Shown in pieces: positions 47,076-59,160 of a stretch of 64,000 nt of DNA (the stretch's first letter is position 1; each line of letters opens with the position of its first letter). The stretch lies in contig CM026554.1 in NCBI GenBank assembly GCA_015143295.1, positions 53,628,627-53,692,626 on the forward strand, written 5' to 3'. The notes under the pieces were generated by a model that searched no databases, was not told the origin of the DNA, and saw only the letters and a program-made list of their open reading frames with translations. This DNA is from Tetracentron sinense (Eukaryota; Streptophyta; Magnoliopsida; Trochodendrales; Trochodendraceae). Both the position numbers and the translations under genes were made by a program.

Positions 47076-47445
47076 AATCAAAATCAATGAGATATCCACA
47101 AAAAAGTTTTACCTAATTGTTTGATTCTGACCCCTTGTTGATTGATTTGGTTAGTCTTTAATTGAAAAACTTTATTTAAATGTTGAATTAGGAAATTATT
47201 TAAAAGAAAATTTTTAATGATTTCTTATGAATCCGCGGTACTCGAAGAAGTGTGAAATTAGTAAATCTATCTAATAGAGTCGCTTCGGAACTTTCAGGGT
47301 CATTGGATTGACCTTTTTAATTAGTGACTTATATTTCTTCTATTCCGGTATTGGAATCTAATTAAAGACCTTTCTTAAGTTTAGTTATTCAAAAAAGAAT
47401 TGGAGAGTCTGTTGAAGATGCAGATTATAGAAGATTTCGTTTACT
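47076..47445. other. Unassigned sequence next to the NUPT
   Basis: The composition and a few phrases (gaatccgcggtactcgaag) suggest it could be another organelle fragment, but I could not match it to a plastid gene. Confidence 0.25.
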
Positions 47446-47449
47446 CGGG

Positions 47450-47615
47450 TTTTTTTTTATATATAAATAAAAGAAACTGTTTCATTTATAGGATAAAATT
47501 TGGGTAGGGATAAATTCCTAAGGGTGGCCGATAGGAGAAAACAATCGAACTCAAAACCTCTGCTTCCTAAGATGTGGTCCTAGCCAGCACACCAACCTCC
47601 CATTGGTTCAAACTA
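47450..47615 (-). mobile_element. SINE, minus strand
   Basis: On the minus strand it has box A-like ggttggtgtgctggctagg, box B gttttgagttcgattg, then cggccacccttaggaattta, and an A/T-rich end. The same order (gaggt.ctgagttcga, ggccaccct.agg) occurs in the SINE at 57692. Confidence 0.65.
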
Positions 47616-48199
47616 GTGGCATTTTGTATACCCTATGGTGAATTGATCTAGGGTTCAAATCCCTACAAGTACAAATGGGCATTGGAATGCCTTAATAGAG
47701 CGAGCAACAGCCCTGTTGTGGCCCATTGGGCTATAGTAGGAGGCTATTGGTCCATCAAATGGACCAATGCCAAAAGATATTATTTTAGAGCCAAGACTAG
47801 TCCGACGTGCTGCATAGGAAATACCCCACCCCAGACAATCGATATTGAGAGGAACCTAGGAATCGACCTCAAGATCTTTGGGTTTACGGGTTTGTCCTTC
47901 GGCCACTGGACTACACCTCCATCAATCAGAGCAGTCTATATTATAACTAATTGAGGGTTCAGATATGAAGGAAAAGAAAGTCTACATATTTGACGGTTAC
48001 CATCATCTGATTGTTTGACCAAAGGAGATCTCATGAATAAGAGCCATCAGCCTTAGATTGATGGTCTGAGTCATACTTTGATCAGAGGAGCATACAAGTT
48101 TGTATTCCATTTCTTCTGCCCGCCTATTTTCAAAAGAGAAACTCTTTCGGGTCTCATTCTAGGGTTTGAAATTTGAACTTTTACTTTAACTCTTCAGAA
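47616..48199 (+). other. Upstream region of the PCH2 gene
   Basis: No gene is supported. A T-arm-like word (gggttcaaatccc, 47652) is present without the rest of a tRNA. The right part is presumably the PCH2 promoter and 5' UTR. Confidence 0.35.
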
Positions 48200-48253
48200 A
48201 TGGCGGTGCTTCTGCAACTCGAACGAAGCTCATTCGATCTTATGATGGTTTGA
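48200..48253 (+). promoter_or_regulatory. Candidate upstream ORF before PCH2
   Basis: ATGGCGGTGCTTCTGCAACT opens a 17-codon frame ending TGA at 48251-48253, 72 bases before the main ATG. If it is inside the transcript it could lower PCH2 translation. Transcript start is unknown, so this is inference. Confidence 0.35.
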
Positions 48254-48324
48254 TCTCTCTTTCATGATCTCTTCTGTTATTAAACCCTAAGTTCCATGCT
48301 AGATTCCCAAATTTCTTGAAGAAA

Positions 48325-49246
48325 ATGAGTGCTCCCATGGATATTTCTCTGCAAGCTGCGACTGATGAAGAGACCTGTAAACCGAACGAAGTTTCTGAGT
48401 CGGTTTCTTCTCCTCTTTTGACCGATGACAAGGTTCTCGTTTCCGGTACGAGCTCATTCTTCTTATTTTTCTTCTTATATTTCATCGTGGTGCCAAGCTT
48501 GTGATTTGAAGTTTTGGATTCGTTGTTGCAGTTGAAGTATGCTTGAATCCCTCAAGCACGGCTCGGATCGGAGATGTCCAGGCAGCGGTCGAGAGGTTTG
48601 GTGTTTTAACTCTGTTCTCTGTTCTTAAGCTTATAAAGATAAATTTTGTAATTATTGGTTGATAATGGTCAATGGATGCTCTTTTCGATTACGTTGACAA
48701 AAACTTTGAGAAATTTGAGTTCTTTGAATCACAAAAACCGAAAAATGACAGTTGGAAGGAAGTTCATGCATAGAGAGAGTCACATTGACTCTGGAATACT
48801 TGTTATTCATGTAGTTATGAGGGTTGTTTTTGTTTGTAGAGGTCTTTCCAGATCATTAATTGATGGTGAATTTCTTTCTGCATAAATTTTGGGCTTCTAC
48901 ATTGTGGAATTTCTTTACCAATCCTAACATTCATTTGTTTCCTGTGGCAATTTAAAGTTAATGATTTTATTTATGATCAGAATGCTTGAAAAGAGGAGTT
49001 TAAGCTATATTGATGGTCCTATTCCAGTGCCTCTTGATGATTCTTTTCTCCAAGAAAATGTACAAAGGATCCATGTTTGCGATACAGGTAAGTTTTTTTT
49101 TCTTTCTATAAACTTAAGAATATGTTGGTTTTCTAGTTTGTGATGTTTAAATTGTGTCTATGTAGATGAATGGGTGGAGAATCATGAAATTCTCTTGTTT
49201 TGGCAAGTTAAACCTGATGTGCACGTTTTTCAGGTGATTAAATTAC

Positions 49247-49290
<44 letters not shown>

Positions 49291-52200
49291 TTTTTCTAGT
49301 TTATTTTTTCGAATCACCATATGCATCCTCATTCAATAATATGTATATGCTTAGCATAAATTTCTACACTACATGTACTAGCGATGCTAGTTTGAATATT
49401 TCATACTGTTTTTTGTGCCTCATGTAGTCTTTTGATTATTTGTATGTTTTTGTTTCCTTTGATTGATGCATTTTACTTGTTTCATGTACTTGCACTACTC
49501 ATATCATTTTATGTCCATTAATGTTTTCTGCTATACATTGGTAATGTTCTATTCTGCAAATGGTGTTGAATTGTTGCTTTGAAAGCTTAATGAGGAAGGG
49601 CCAGGTGAGGAATCAAGTGGGGATGGTCAACTTTCTAGCTTCAATGAATGGATTCTTCCTGCAAAAGAATTTGATGGCATGTGGGAAAGGTCTTTTCTCC
49701 AACTCTTCTTTCCCTTACAGTTAGAAGTTGAAGTTGCAGTGACTTTGAATAACCATTATATTTGCTTCTGCAGCTTAATTTATGAACCTGGTCTCAAGCA
49801 AAGGTTGTTGCGATATGCTGCAAGTGCTTTGCTCTTTACTGAGAAAGGTGTTGACCCTTTCCTAGTGTCATGGAACCGGTAAGCAAAATTCTGTTAGGTC
49901 GATGAATACCTGCACTCCACACAAGTTAAAACTTCTGAAGTATGTCACAAGTGAAAATGAGGTTTTGAAAGCTCTCACTGAAGTAGCAGCATTTTCTCTA
50001 TTTATAAAATTCATGCTCTATTAAGAAAGAGGGTACTTGAGAATTTAAGATTCTGAAGAAGATTGACGTATTTTGTTGTTGCACCTGATTGGTATCTCTA
50101 TGATGCCCCAAACACACTACCATTTGCTTTCTCTAATGGCAATTGGCAAGCATAGTTCATTTGAACCCCTTAACTCATGACCAATTGCATGAGTTACCAT
50201 ATATCAGACTCTGTACAATTGAAATATGTTGTTATCTAACAGGATCAGCAAGATATGCCACTAGTTAAATCAATCCTTCTCAAAATCTTAAAATAATCCT
50301 TAAAAATTTCAAAAATCAACAACAGCTTGTCAATTGCTGTTGTGTTTGGTCATTCACTTTGTAAAAATGCCACTTTGTTGCAGGGGCAAATAATGAAGAG
50401 CACTGATAATTCCAGCTCTGTTCTAAAATATGATGATGATAGACTTCAATGTACTTTTAAATTGACAGCAATGTCTATATGTAATTGAACTATGAAAGTC
50501 AATAATTCAAGGAGAGTGTTGAGAGGAGAGGAACCTGCACACATCCATCCTACAAGTTTCACTCCTTGTGAGATAATAGTCTTTACTACTAGCCTTAGAA
50601 CACTGACATAGTTCTTATGCTTCGATGAGATGAGAGAAGTCAGAGGTCCCTCGGAAGACCAAAAGAGTATATCCTATATAGGTACTAAAAGAGTGTTTGG
50701 TTGTTTTTGTTTAATATTATGGGGCTCCATTCAAAGCAAGATTGAGGATTTGGTTTGGTTTAGTTTAATATTGTTCTAATTCAAGTTGGGATTCCCTTTC
50801 TTGTATTTGGTTGTGGATAGATTTGGTTGTTTTCTTGTGTACATCTTGAGCTTACCCTCTTGTAAACTCTCTTTCTACATATTTTCACTCTTTAATTTAT
50901 ATAATATGTAGTGGGTAGTTAAATCTAATGCTTGTAGGTCTGTCTGAGTTCACTTTCTGATGAACTCCTTTTGTGTTATTTCTCTATTTTTAGTTTAGTA
51001 TAATATGCCTCTCTAATAATCTCTCTCTCTCTCTCTATATATATATACTAGTGGGCGGCAAGTGTGATGCACGTGAGAGAGAGGGTAAGGGGAGAGACTG
51101 GGAAGAGGGACTCTAGTGAGAGAATTTTAAAATTTTAACTTAAAAAGATGGAGTAGAGGGTTGAAACTACCTCATAACACATGTCCTTACTTTTTCTCTT
51201 GAAAAGTAGTTACAACTTAGAGAGGGTGTGCCTTTTCATTTGAGAGACCATCAGACCAAGGAGGGAGCATGAAAAAAGATAAAAGGGTAAGGATTTGAGA
51301 GAATCATGGAGATATTGACGGATTATTGTTAGTTGTAGTTTATATTACTTCAATACCCCTACCCATTTTTCTCATGTAAAATAAGATAACATAATATCTT
51401 AATTTTTCGTATATGGAGTTATGGACAAAATAAGAAAAATATAAAAAATTGACCCTTACTAACCATAAGATACCATAAAATTGGGACTCATTAAGAATAT
51501 TAGAAAAAAATCAATTAATTTTTTAACCCCGCTTCTCTCATTATAATAGTAGAGATATGTGACTACCTATTAGCCGATCAAAGAAAGAGTCCTGGACAAC
51601 TATAATATGCAAAGACTAAGAGCTACCTATATGTGAGGTTGCCGCTGATCTTACCTACTTGAGTTATGGCAGGACAGTGCACTTTACATTTGACAATTTG
51701 TTGATTTTAAACGCAGGTAGTTTTATACCTTTGATTGCATTCGTTATGATTGTATGCATCTACCCATCATGTTGAAGATAAGATATGTTAAAACTCAATG
51801 GGGATGTTCTTTTCTTTTTGTGCTTTGGGAAGTTGGGAACAAGCTTTGCTTGTACGAAGCAGGATAGGTTTTGATGTAAAGCAGCAAACATGCTGTTTCA
51901 GAAATTATGCCATATTTGTTTTTGGGAGAGCTTAGATCTGCATGCACAACAGGCAACCTCAATTACTGTAAAAAGGTTAAAATATTTAAGTTGTTATCTT
52001 TTGTCATTGTGTACATCTTCAGGTCGGAGTGGGTGTCAAATTCATACTTGTAATCTAAATGTGGTTTACATACACAAGAGAAGCTTTAAGTTTTCACATT
52101 AGGTTGTTCCAATTTCATAGGTTAGTCGTGATGCTTGCAAGAATCACTTTTTTTTTAACACCATTTAAATTTACTCCACGAATCACTTTTTGAAATTTCC

Positions 52201-55200
52201 TCCATTTCTTGAGTTATATCTCGAATGTTTCAAACACAATTTGTAGGAACAATTGAAACACTCAGTTTAAGTGTGATATATTGCTTTATCATTGTCCCAG
52301 TGCTCATGTTTAAGTGATTCCCAACTATATGGGATGATTTGGTAGATTTTTTTTGGTTGAAAGTATCAGACACATACAAACACCACACACACTTGGTACA
52401 CACAACTCACACATGCACCACCCAGAAAGCTTCACCCACTTGGTACACACAACTCACACATGCACCACCCAGAAAGCTTCACCCACGCCTTTTCTCCAAA
52501 AGGGTACCGACTTTAGGAGGGAGGGTGGTACTTTAAGGGGATTAATAGTGAAACACGTAGGTTATAGGCTTATAGCTTAGCTCTCCTAGTGCTACTATGT
52601 AATTATTAATTAGTACAATTCAACCATACGAGACGAGTTTCATTCCCTGATGAACCTTTTATATGTTTTGCAGTATCATCCTTTTACATGGACCTCCAGG
52701 GACTGGGAAAACATCTTTATGTAAAGCATTGGCTCAAAAACTTTCTATACGTTTTAACTCCAGGTTTTTTGAAGTATTTGTTTATGCCTGTTAGTTTACC
52801 ATATTTAGTGCGCAAGGGCATTTTATAGGTGATTATTTGGTTTTCTTTTTCTGTTTCTTTCATAATCAGATACCCACAGTGCCAATTGGTTGAAGTTAAT
52901 GCACATTCTTTGTTCAGTAAATGGTTTTCTGAAAGCGGAAAATTGGTATGTAACACCATACTATAATTCTTGCTACGGTCTATTGTTGTATCTCACATAT
53001 CTTATTACCTCCTCATGAAACTGCTTTAATCTCTTAATATAAATGTTTTGTCTTATGTGAGAGCCGAATCACCCTCTGCTGAGCCTATTTCTCTTATCAT
53101 GTTTTAGAGAATATCCCTTACTATGAGTTGTATGCAAAGCTTTGAATCATTGGTATGGGATTACTAAAAGCTAGCATACATGCAAGGACGTGGGTCTCCA
53201 GTTTAGTCAACTTGATTGATGCATGTTCGAGCTGATAATTGGCTGTCAGTTTGGCTGCTATTATCTCTCAGCTAGACTTCTATTATTATACACTATATAG
53301 GATTGCGGCCATGAAAACTGAGGTGTGGATCTCTGCAAAATGCACGTAGAAACCAATGTTAGACAAAAAATTATCCCATTGCATCCTTGGCGAAGCATTG
53401 GCATAGTAGCAATCCGGATTGCATTGGAACAACCAAACAAACCACACCAAAATTGCATCCAAGCCATCGAAGTCACTACAAGTTCTACACTATTTATTTT
53501 TAGCATGCTGTGACTGTTTTTATTGGCTGAAATTAAGTACACCAAACTAAATTTTAAATACAACATGGAGCAGAAAGTTGATGCTTGGCCTTTAAGTTGA
53601 ATATGATACTGTATCTTGCAACTTTAAATATTTGTTAGAATTTACCCAGTTGGAATGTGTGTTATGTATCTTTAGTTTGTAGTCTTGAAGTTTACCTGCC
53701 AGATGCCATTGTAATAAAAAAAACTTGGCAAATGAACTTGCTTTATTGACTTAGAATTTTAACCCCAGATGAGGATACTGCAAACAATTAGTATTGGCGG
53801 ATGCATGTCTTGCAAGGGGCAGGGATCATCATTGATTAAGCCTGATCCTGAACTGATTTTACCTGACATTCCAAATCCCAAGTTTGTTTTATGCGAACTG
53901 ATCCTGAACTTATACCAACCAGTTGAAATATAATTATCCTATTGTTCCGTATTTATCTCCCTTCTTATTTATCTCTTATGCATGTCTGGTTCTCCTTTTT
54001 TTCTAATACTGTAACAATTGGTATATGGAGCACAATTTTTTAGAGTATAATGCACGTGGTTTATAGTTTTCATTAAGATGTATCCATTCCTTAATGTTAG
54101 GTTGCAAAGCTTTTCCAAAAAATTCAAGAAATGGTGGAGGAAGAAAACAACCTGGTATTTGTTTTGATTGGTGAGCTTTATTATTACAGAATGTGTCTAT
54201 ATAGTATGCTCCTCTTGCTGTCCTCTAGCTTATACAATATTAATATAATGCTGCAGATGAAGTTGAAAGCCTTGCTGCTGCTAGAAAGGCTGCCTTATCT
54301 GGTTCTGAGCCTTCGGATTCTATTCGGGTATTGTGACTTTGCACTTCTAAATTAAATTTCAACATTTACCTAGTATATGTTGTATAGATAAATTATGAGG
54401 CATCAATTTCTTGGATAAACAGCACACTGACTGGGTTTTAACTCTGTTGCAACTTGAATGTGGCTTTTTCAGGTTGTGAATGCTCTACTGACTCAGATGG
54501 ACAAATTAAAATCCTCACCGAATGTGATCATTCTAACAACATCCAATATAACAGCTGCCATTGGTATGCCTATGAGGACTATCAGATACTAAAACTAAAC
54601 CATTTCCAGCATTAGATACTAACAAGATCATTAAAATAACTCTCATAAATCTCTTCATTAGTGTTAAACTCAGGATTCTAATTTGCCCTTGTACAATTCA
54701 GTCTCTAGTCGTCGGGAAATTTCTCCTCCTAAGCATCCTCCTCTTTTTTCATGGATTGGAATTGTGAGCTAGAGCGTAGCATATAAGTTATCCTTCTTGA
54801 CCAGTTTACACTCCGTATCTACCTTACCTATTATATCCCACTTCAAATACAGTAGCTGTAGGAATCTTTGTTGAAATTCCCAAATCTCATCTTTAACTAT
54901 TGTTGCGAATGGCATTGCTCCAGAGTCTTCACAAGTTTAGGAATATATCAAACATACTTATGCATGCTGATTATTCTCTGCGTTATTAGAATTGTAGAGA
55001 CAGACTCACTCTTCATTGGGTTGTAGATATTGCTTTTGTTGATCGAGCTGATATCAAGGCATATGTGGGCCCCCCAACTCTTCAAGCGCGTTACGAAATA
55101 CTAAGGTCGTGCTTGCAGGAACTTATACGTTCTGGAATCTTGTCAAAATTTCAGGTACTGCTACTTCCCTACCTTTCACCCCATTGAGCAAGGAGGCTGT

Positions 55201-55682
55201 AACTAGAAATTTCGAGATTTTAAGGTTCTGAATGCCAATGCTGGCAACTAATGGCTAATTTATATCATATCCTAACATACTCGAGGTGTTCTAGGATTGT
55301 GATCACCTCATGCTTCCAAACTACTCTAATTTAAAAGAGAAGCTGAATACGCCCGAGCTACAGGAGCCCCAGGGCCCACTAAATTTGTGTAAACAATTGA
55401 TTGAAGCTGCAGAACAATCTGAGGTCAGGAACTAAGATCCATAAATGCCTAGGGAATTGAGAAATTTCATCATTAAATATGACAATTTTTTCCCCATCAA
55501 ATATGACCATTATTTATGTTTGTTTTCTTTTCTTCTTTCAGGGGTTGAGTGGAAGATCTTTAAGGAAGCTTCCATTCTTAGCTCATGCAGGCCTTGCCGA
55601 CCCTTACAGAAGTGACCCTAGCAAGTTTTTGTATGCGCTGATAGAAACAGCTAAGAGGGAGCTTTCTGAGCTACCCAGTTGA
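48325..55682 (+). CDS. PCH2: Pachytene checkpoint protein 2 homolog (PCH2/TRIP13 AAA+ ATPase)
   Basis: Fourteen coding exons, all with GT-AG borders and consistent phases: 48325-48445, 48532-48595, 48981-49087, 49166-49233, 49586-49689, 49774-49878, 52674-52763, 52870-52945, 54101-54170, 54257-54327, 54473-54563, 55027-55154, 55295-55423, 55542-55682. They total 1365 bases, 454 residues, close to Arabidopsis PCH2 and rice CRC1. The N-terminal domain (VEVCLNPSS...) recruits HORMA substrates. The AAA+ core has Walker A GPPGTGKT at residues 196-203, Walker B VFVLIDE at 264-270, sensor-1 LTTSN at 313-317 and an arginine in VDRAD. The C-terminal lid holds [16 protein letters not shown]. The protein hexamer uses ATP to remodel HORMA proteins (ASY1 in meiosis, MAD2 in the spindle checkpoint). 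The start is the first ATG in the only frame that joins exon 2; an upstream TTG is in frame but not a likely start. Intron 6 (2.8 kb) holds a Helitron and intron 8 is 1.2 kb. All catalytic motifs are intact. Confidence 0.97.
49248..49282. repeat. (TA)n microsatellite in PCH2 intron 4
   Basis: Uninterrupted TA run followed by a T run. It is probably variable in length. Confidence 0.9.
51048..51555 (-). mobile_element. Complete 508-bp non-autonomous Helitron in PCH2 intron 6
   Basis: On the minus strand it begins TCTCTACTATTATAATGAG after an A. It ends with the near-hairpin CACGTGCATCACACTTG, then CCGCCCA and CTAG followed by T. All termini fit the Helitron rules (TC start, hairpin, CTRR end, A/T target). 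No coding capacity and no captured gene are recognised. A TA/CT microsatellite abuts its right-hand host side at 51020-51047. It is opposite in orientation to PCH2. Confidence 0.85.
52390..52483. repeat. 47-bp tandem duplication in PCH2 intron 6
   Basis: Two identical units (52390-52436, 52437-52483) start cacttggtacacacaactca and end agcttcacc. It lies 190 bases before exon 7. Confidence 0.9.
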
Positions 55683-56778
55683 GATACGGTCCCTTCTGTA
55701 GTAACCATATATCTGATGCTAGTGTTTAAAATAGCCAAATCCACCACAACTTCAATGCCATCAGTGTCTTCAATACACCAGTGAGATCTTTGATAATTTA
55801 TCTCAATTAGCTGCAAATAATATAAGAAGAATTCTCATACCAGGAACAGAGGATGAAAAGAAATTCTTTGCCTTCGTTGTGCAGATGAACATCTAAATTC
55901 TTGGATCAATGCCATAGTAACATTATTTCCGAAATTTTCTAAGTCTCAAATAATAAGTAATTTTTATTGTCGAAATGGACAAATTGAGTCTCAAATTTAT
56001 CAAAATTGCAACACTTTTTTTATTTGTTTTGAAATTTTGTCATTGTTTTTTGAAGTTTGTTCTAGACATAATTTCCTGGTGACTGGGGTCACTGCTGGCA
56101 ATCTTGCAGATTATATATGAATTGAAAGTATGGTGACAGTGCAAAAGATTTATTTTTAAATTAATTATATATTATAAGTTTTTTAAAATTAATTATATTT
56201 AATTGTGAGAGCTCGAGCTTGGCTTGAGCTCAGTTTGGCTAGTTTATAAATGAGCTGAGCTAAGCTTGAACACCTTGAAATATGTTGATACTCGATAAAA
56301 GCTTGGCTCGCCCATTCCTACTCAGTATATTGTTTTCATTTAACTACTATTAGTATTAATTATCGATTAGTCGTTGGTGGGCGGAGTGGCACTCTAACAA
56401 GACATCACCCATTGGGATTATTAGATTACCATTGGAGCAAGCTGCAGTGGCAGTGGTGTACTCCTACCCTGATGTAAGTATTCTTCATAACAATGATATT
56501 AAATAATAATGAAAGAATAATCATGTTTAATGAGTAGCCATAAATATTTGTTTATATACAAAACACTAATCAATGAAAATTTTAGGATACAAGCAGTATT
56601 ATAAATATGAAGAAGGATTGCTCCAGTATCATATTAAAGATGTGGAAGTGCATATAAACTACTCAGCTCCTCTTTATTTTGGCTTTGAAAAAGAGCATGA
56701 TTCTTGCTCAAACACAAACCCCAAAATGAGGGGAAAAAAAGAAAAGAAAACGAAAGCCATTATTTCATCCATTTACCT
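55683..56778. other. PCH2 3' flank and spacer between convergent genes
   Basis: PCH2 (+) and the RING gene (-) converge here. It contains a fragment of the gagctcg-type repeat (56210-56320). No gene. Confidence 0.45.
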
Positions 56779-57198
56779 CTAGCAGAGGGTAGATCTACAA
56801 AGAGGACAAGTGCTGTGCTTGTGGTCCATCCACTTCTCCAAGCAACCCTTATGAAAGAAATGCTTGCAAGACAATTCACTCACTTCCTCATCAGCCTCAA
56901 ATCCACACAGGCACACACAACACTCAAGTGAAGACCAACCACCACAACTACTTCTAGTAATCCCAGAACCATTGTTGCACAAAGATCTAAACAGGGTTAC
57001 TGATATTTTTCTGTTTCTTAAATTCTCTGAAAATGGATGATCTTCCACTAAATTTGGAGGATTTTCAGTACCAGTACCCATCACTTGGAGCACCGATCTC
57101 ACCACGTTCTTCAAGAGAGCTACAGATAGAACTGTGTTCATCACTAGTACTGGAAGCACTCCTCCAATAATTGGACTAGGGAAATTATAGAGCCCCAT
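56779..57198 (-). CDS. RING-H2 finger protein, XERICO/RHA2-like E3 ubiquitin ligase
   Basis: 139 residues. It starts MGLYNFPSPIIGGVLPVLV, with one membrane segment at about 12-29, as in XERICO and RHA2 proteins. The C3H2C3 RING spans 93-134: CCVC, then CKHFFHKGC and CPLC, with the Trp (W123) that contacts E2 enzymes. It would bind an E2 and transfer ubiquitin at an endomembrane; in Arabidopsis the XERICO group affects abscisic acid signalling. Subgroup and substrate are inference here. The frame stays open 90 codons upstream to 57468, but that part is low-quality sequence with an insertion (57266-57281) and does not look like protein, so I start at the MGL. Single coding exon. Confidence 0.88.
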   Translation of the reverse strand: MGLYNFPSPIIGGVLPVLVMNTVLSVALLKNVVRSVLQVMGTGTENPPNLVEDHPFSENLRNRKISVTLFRSLCNNGSGITRSSCGGWSSLECCVCLCGFEADEEVSELSCKHFFHKGCLEKWMDHKHSTCPLCRSTLC

Positions 57199-57249
57199 CT
57201 TCTCTGTTCCCAAGTCCCCAAGAAATTTGCAGAAAGAGAGAATACAAAT

Positions 57250-57297
57250 ACAGGAGCAGCCAATTTTTTTTTTTGGTTGAAACAGGAGCAGCCAATT
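57250..57297 (-). mobile_element. Tiny retroposon insertion with 16-bp TSD
   Basis: The 16-bp word acaggagcagccaatt occurs at 57250-57265 and 57282-57297. Between them is ttttttttttggttga (57266-57281), on the minus strand tcaaccaaaaaaaaaa. This is the pattern of an extremely 5'-truncated SINE or LINE: a poly(A) tail plus a few bases, with a long target duplication. It lies in the probable 5' UTR of the RING gene. Confidence 0.7.
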
Positions 57298-57599
57298 GGT
57301 TTCACAAACCAAACTGGGCTGCTTAATAAACACAGGGCTCACCCTTACCACGAATCTCTTAACCGTGGTCAAGGTTATAACAATGGAAGAAGGGTTAGGG
57401 TTTACACGCGGCACCGTGTATAAGGTTTTCAGGGGAACTAACTTTTCGGTATGCAGCCACGTATCCATTTTAAAGTTTTAGTTTTGCCACTAAAACTAAG
57501 CCAGGGGACAAAGACCATTCAGTTTGTGGAAGTTTCTTGATTCCCGGAGCCGCTTATCGTCATGATTTATTTATATTTTTTTTAATAGGTGAGTGCTCG

Positions 57600-57690
57600 T
57601 CCAACTTGCCCCTTAGCAGACTCGCCCTGGGAATGTAAGTCGGTAGACCGAAAAAGCAGTCTACCATCCCTATACAAAACTAAAGTTTGA
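57600..57690. other. Possible retroposon fragment on the minus strand
   Basis: The reverse strand runs from gggatggtagactgctt to cgagcactcacctattaaaa with an A-rich end, as a truncated SINE or LINE might. I do not recognise the family. Confidence 0.3.
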
Positions 57691-57691
57691 C

Positions 57692-57902
57692 AGGGGGTTG
57701 GGCTGTTGGCCAGGCCACGCCTCAGGAAGCAAGCGGAGGTCCTGAGTTCGAATCCCCTCCCTCTGTTGGCCACCCTCAGGGACCGTCTTACCTGATGCGT
57801 GTGGCTTGGGGGATGTTGCATGTGCCCGAGGGAATAATCAGGTGCTCTAAGAGGTGTTCTAAGAGGCCTGGATAACCTCATTTACCAGAAAAAAAAAAAA
57901 AA
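57692..57902 (+). mobile_element. tRNA-derived SINE with poly(A) tail
   Basis: Clear box B (gagttcgaatcc, 57744-57755) with a looser box A (ggctgttggccagg). The body is aggccaccctcagggaccg, and the tail is about 14 A. A short internal duplication (ctctaagaggtgttctaaga) lies before the tail. A target duplication was not resolved. Family shared with 37222 and 47450. Confidence 0.8.
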
Positions 57903-59128
57903 GTAGTGTAGAAGGTCCTTCTCCCATCGATTCGGGCCATTTCAGTAGGTAAGAAATCTGTCTTCTGTTGGATCAAATGCACACCCATCACACGACCTTC
58001 AACATCTTGTGTAAGAGAATTCTTGAAGAGCTGCTAATTTTTGTTTTCATGTACAAGGCATTAATCATCTAAATTAGCCATTAGGACTTGAAATAGAGTC
58101 CACCACTATGAGAAAAGCAACCAGGGAGGGATAGTGTTTGTTAGCTGAAAATGAATAAAGGCTGATAACTTTAATGGAGAAAATAAATTAGTTTTTTTTA
58201 GCACTTTGTAGTGGCGTTTTGAAAACCGGACCGGCCGGTTGAACGAGTGAAATTGGGAATGGACAATCAACCCGTCCCAAAACCATAAAAAATTGGACTG
58301 CATCAAAATGGTATATGATCTCTGATGATGCCAATACTCTTTTGAGGGTCATATGAATAACTTTTTGTTTGAGCTTGTTCAACTTGTATGGGGCTACCTT
58401 AGGTATGGCTTTGTGCGTGAGTTTAGAGCATAGTTAGTAATTCAGCGTACGGTAAAAATTCAGTACAGAAATTATTTGAGTATAATTCAGAATTTGCATT
58501 CAATAGTTCGACTAAAAATTCGGCCAAAAAAAAGCAGAACGTCAAAAGTACAGGACGAAATTAATTCGAGTATAATTCAGGCCAATACTCAATAATTTGT
58601 TGAAAAATTCGTCTAAATATATACAATTACATATATAAAATTTTTAAGAGAATGCATTAAATCTTTAGTTCATATTATAGAAAATAAAAAAAAGAAGTGC
58701 AATTAGAGAATTAGAGAGAGAGAGAGTCGAACGTGGAAGGGAGACTGGAGATTGAGAGAGAGAGAGAGAGAGAGAGTCGCTCTTAAAAAGGAGAGTGGTA
58801 GTTGCTGGTGTTGACAATATTATAAAGTCAGATACTCGGTCCTCAATTGCTGGCGGTTGGCTATGCCATTGTGACAAGTGACGATTGTGAAATAGTTAGG
58901 GTTTGAGATTTAGAGAGAGAAAAAGATCGAGAGAAAATGAGAGGACTAAATAATGGCCAATGAGTGCTTCATGACTGTAGGCTGACGACTATTAGTGACA
59001 TTGTGACCAATGAGATAGAGACTAAGGTTAGAGATTGAGAAAAAGAAAAAAAAAGAAAAAAGTTACGTGTGCATGCAAGAAAGAAGAAAGAGGATTTGAG
59101 ATTTATCTTACGGGTTTGTATATATATA
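57903..59128. other. Spacer with MITE remnants and GA repeats
   Basis: About 58213-58290 is a fragment of the AACCGGACC MITE. 58432-58625 begins catagttagtaattcag and repeats tataattcag words, recalling the hAT-like element at 437. (GA)n runs lie at 58712-58727 and 58752-58777. No gene. Confidence 0.45.
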
Positions 59129-59160
59129 CTAGCAAACACCTCGTGCTATGCACGGGACAA
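59129..59160 (-). mobile_element. Helitron 3' terminus
   Basis: On the minus strand: CCCGTGCATAGCACGAGG (a hairpin), then TGTTTG, CTAG and T. The element extends to the right. Its TC 5' end was not placed with confidence, so its length is unknown. The NDUFV2 relic at 60327 may be inside it. Confidence 0.65.

Noticed and set aside
47076-47445. Second plastid fragment after atpB
   Set aside because: It feels organelle-like but I could not match it to any plastid gene. A blastn against organelle genomes would decide.
47640-47670. tRNA gene suggested by gggttcaaatccc
   Set aside because: Only a T-arm-like word is present. No D arm, anticodon arm or acceptor pairing could be assembled.
56779-57468. 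229-residue version of the RING protein
   Set aside because: The N-terminal 90 codons cross a recent retroposon insertion and are not protein-like. The family starts at the MGL methionine.
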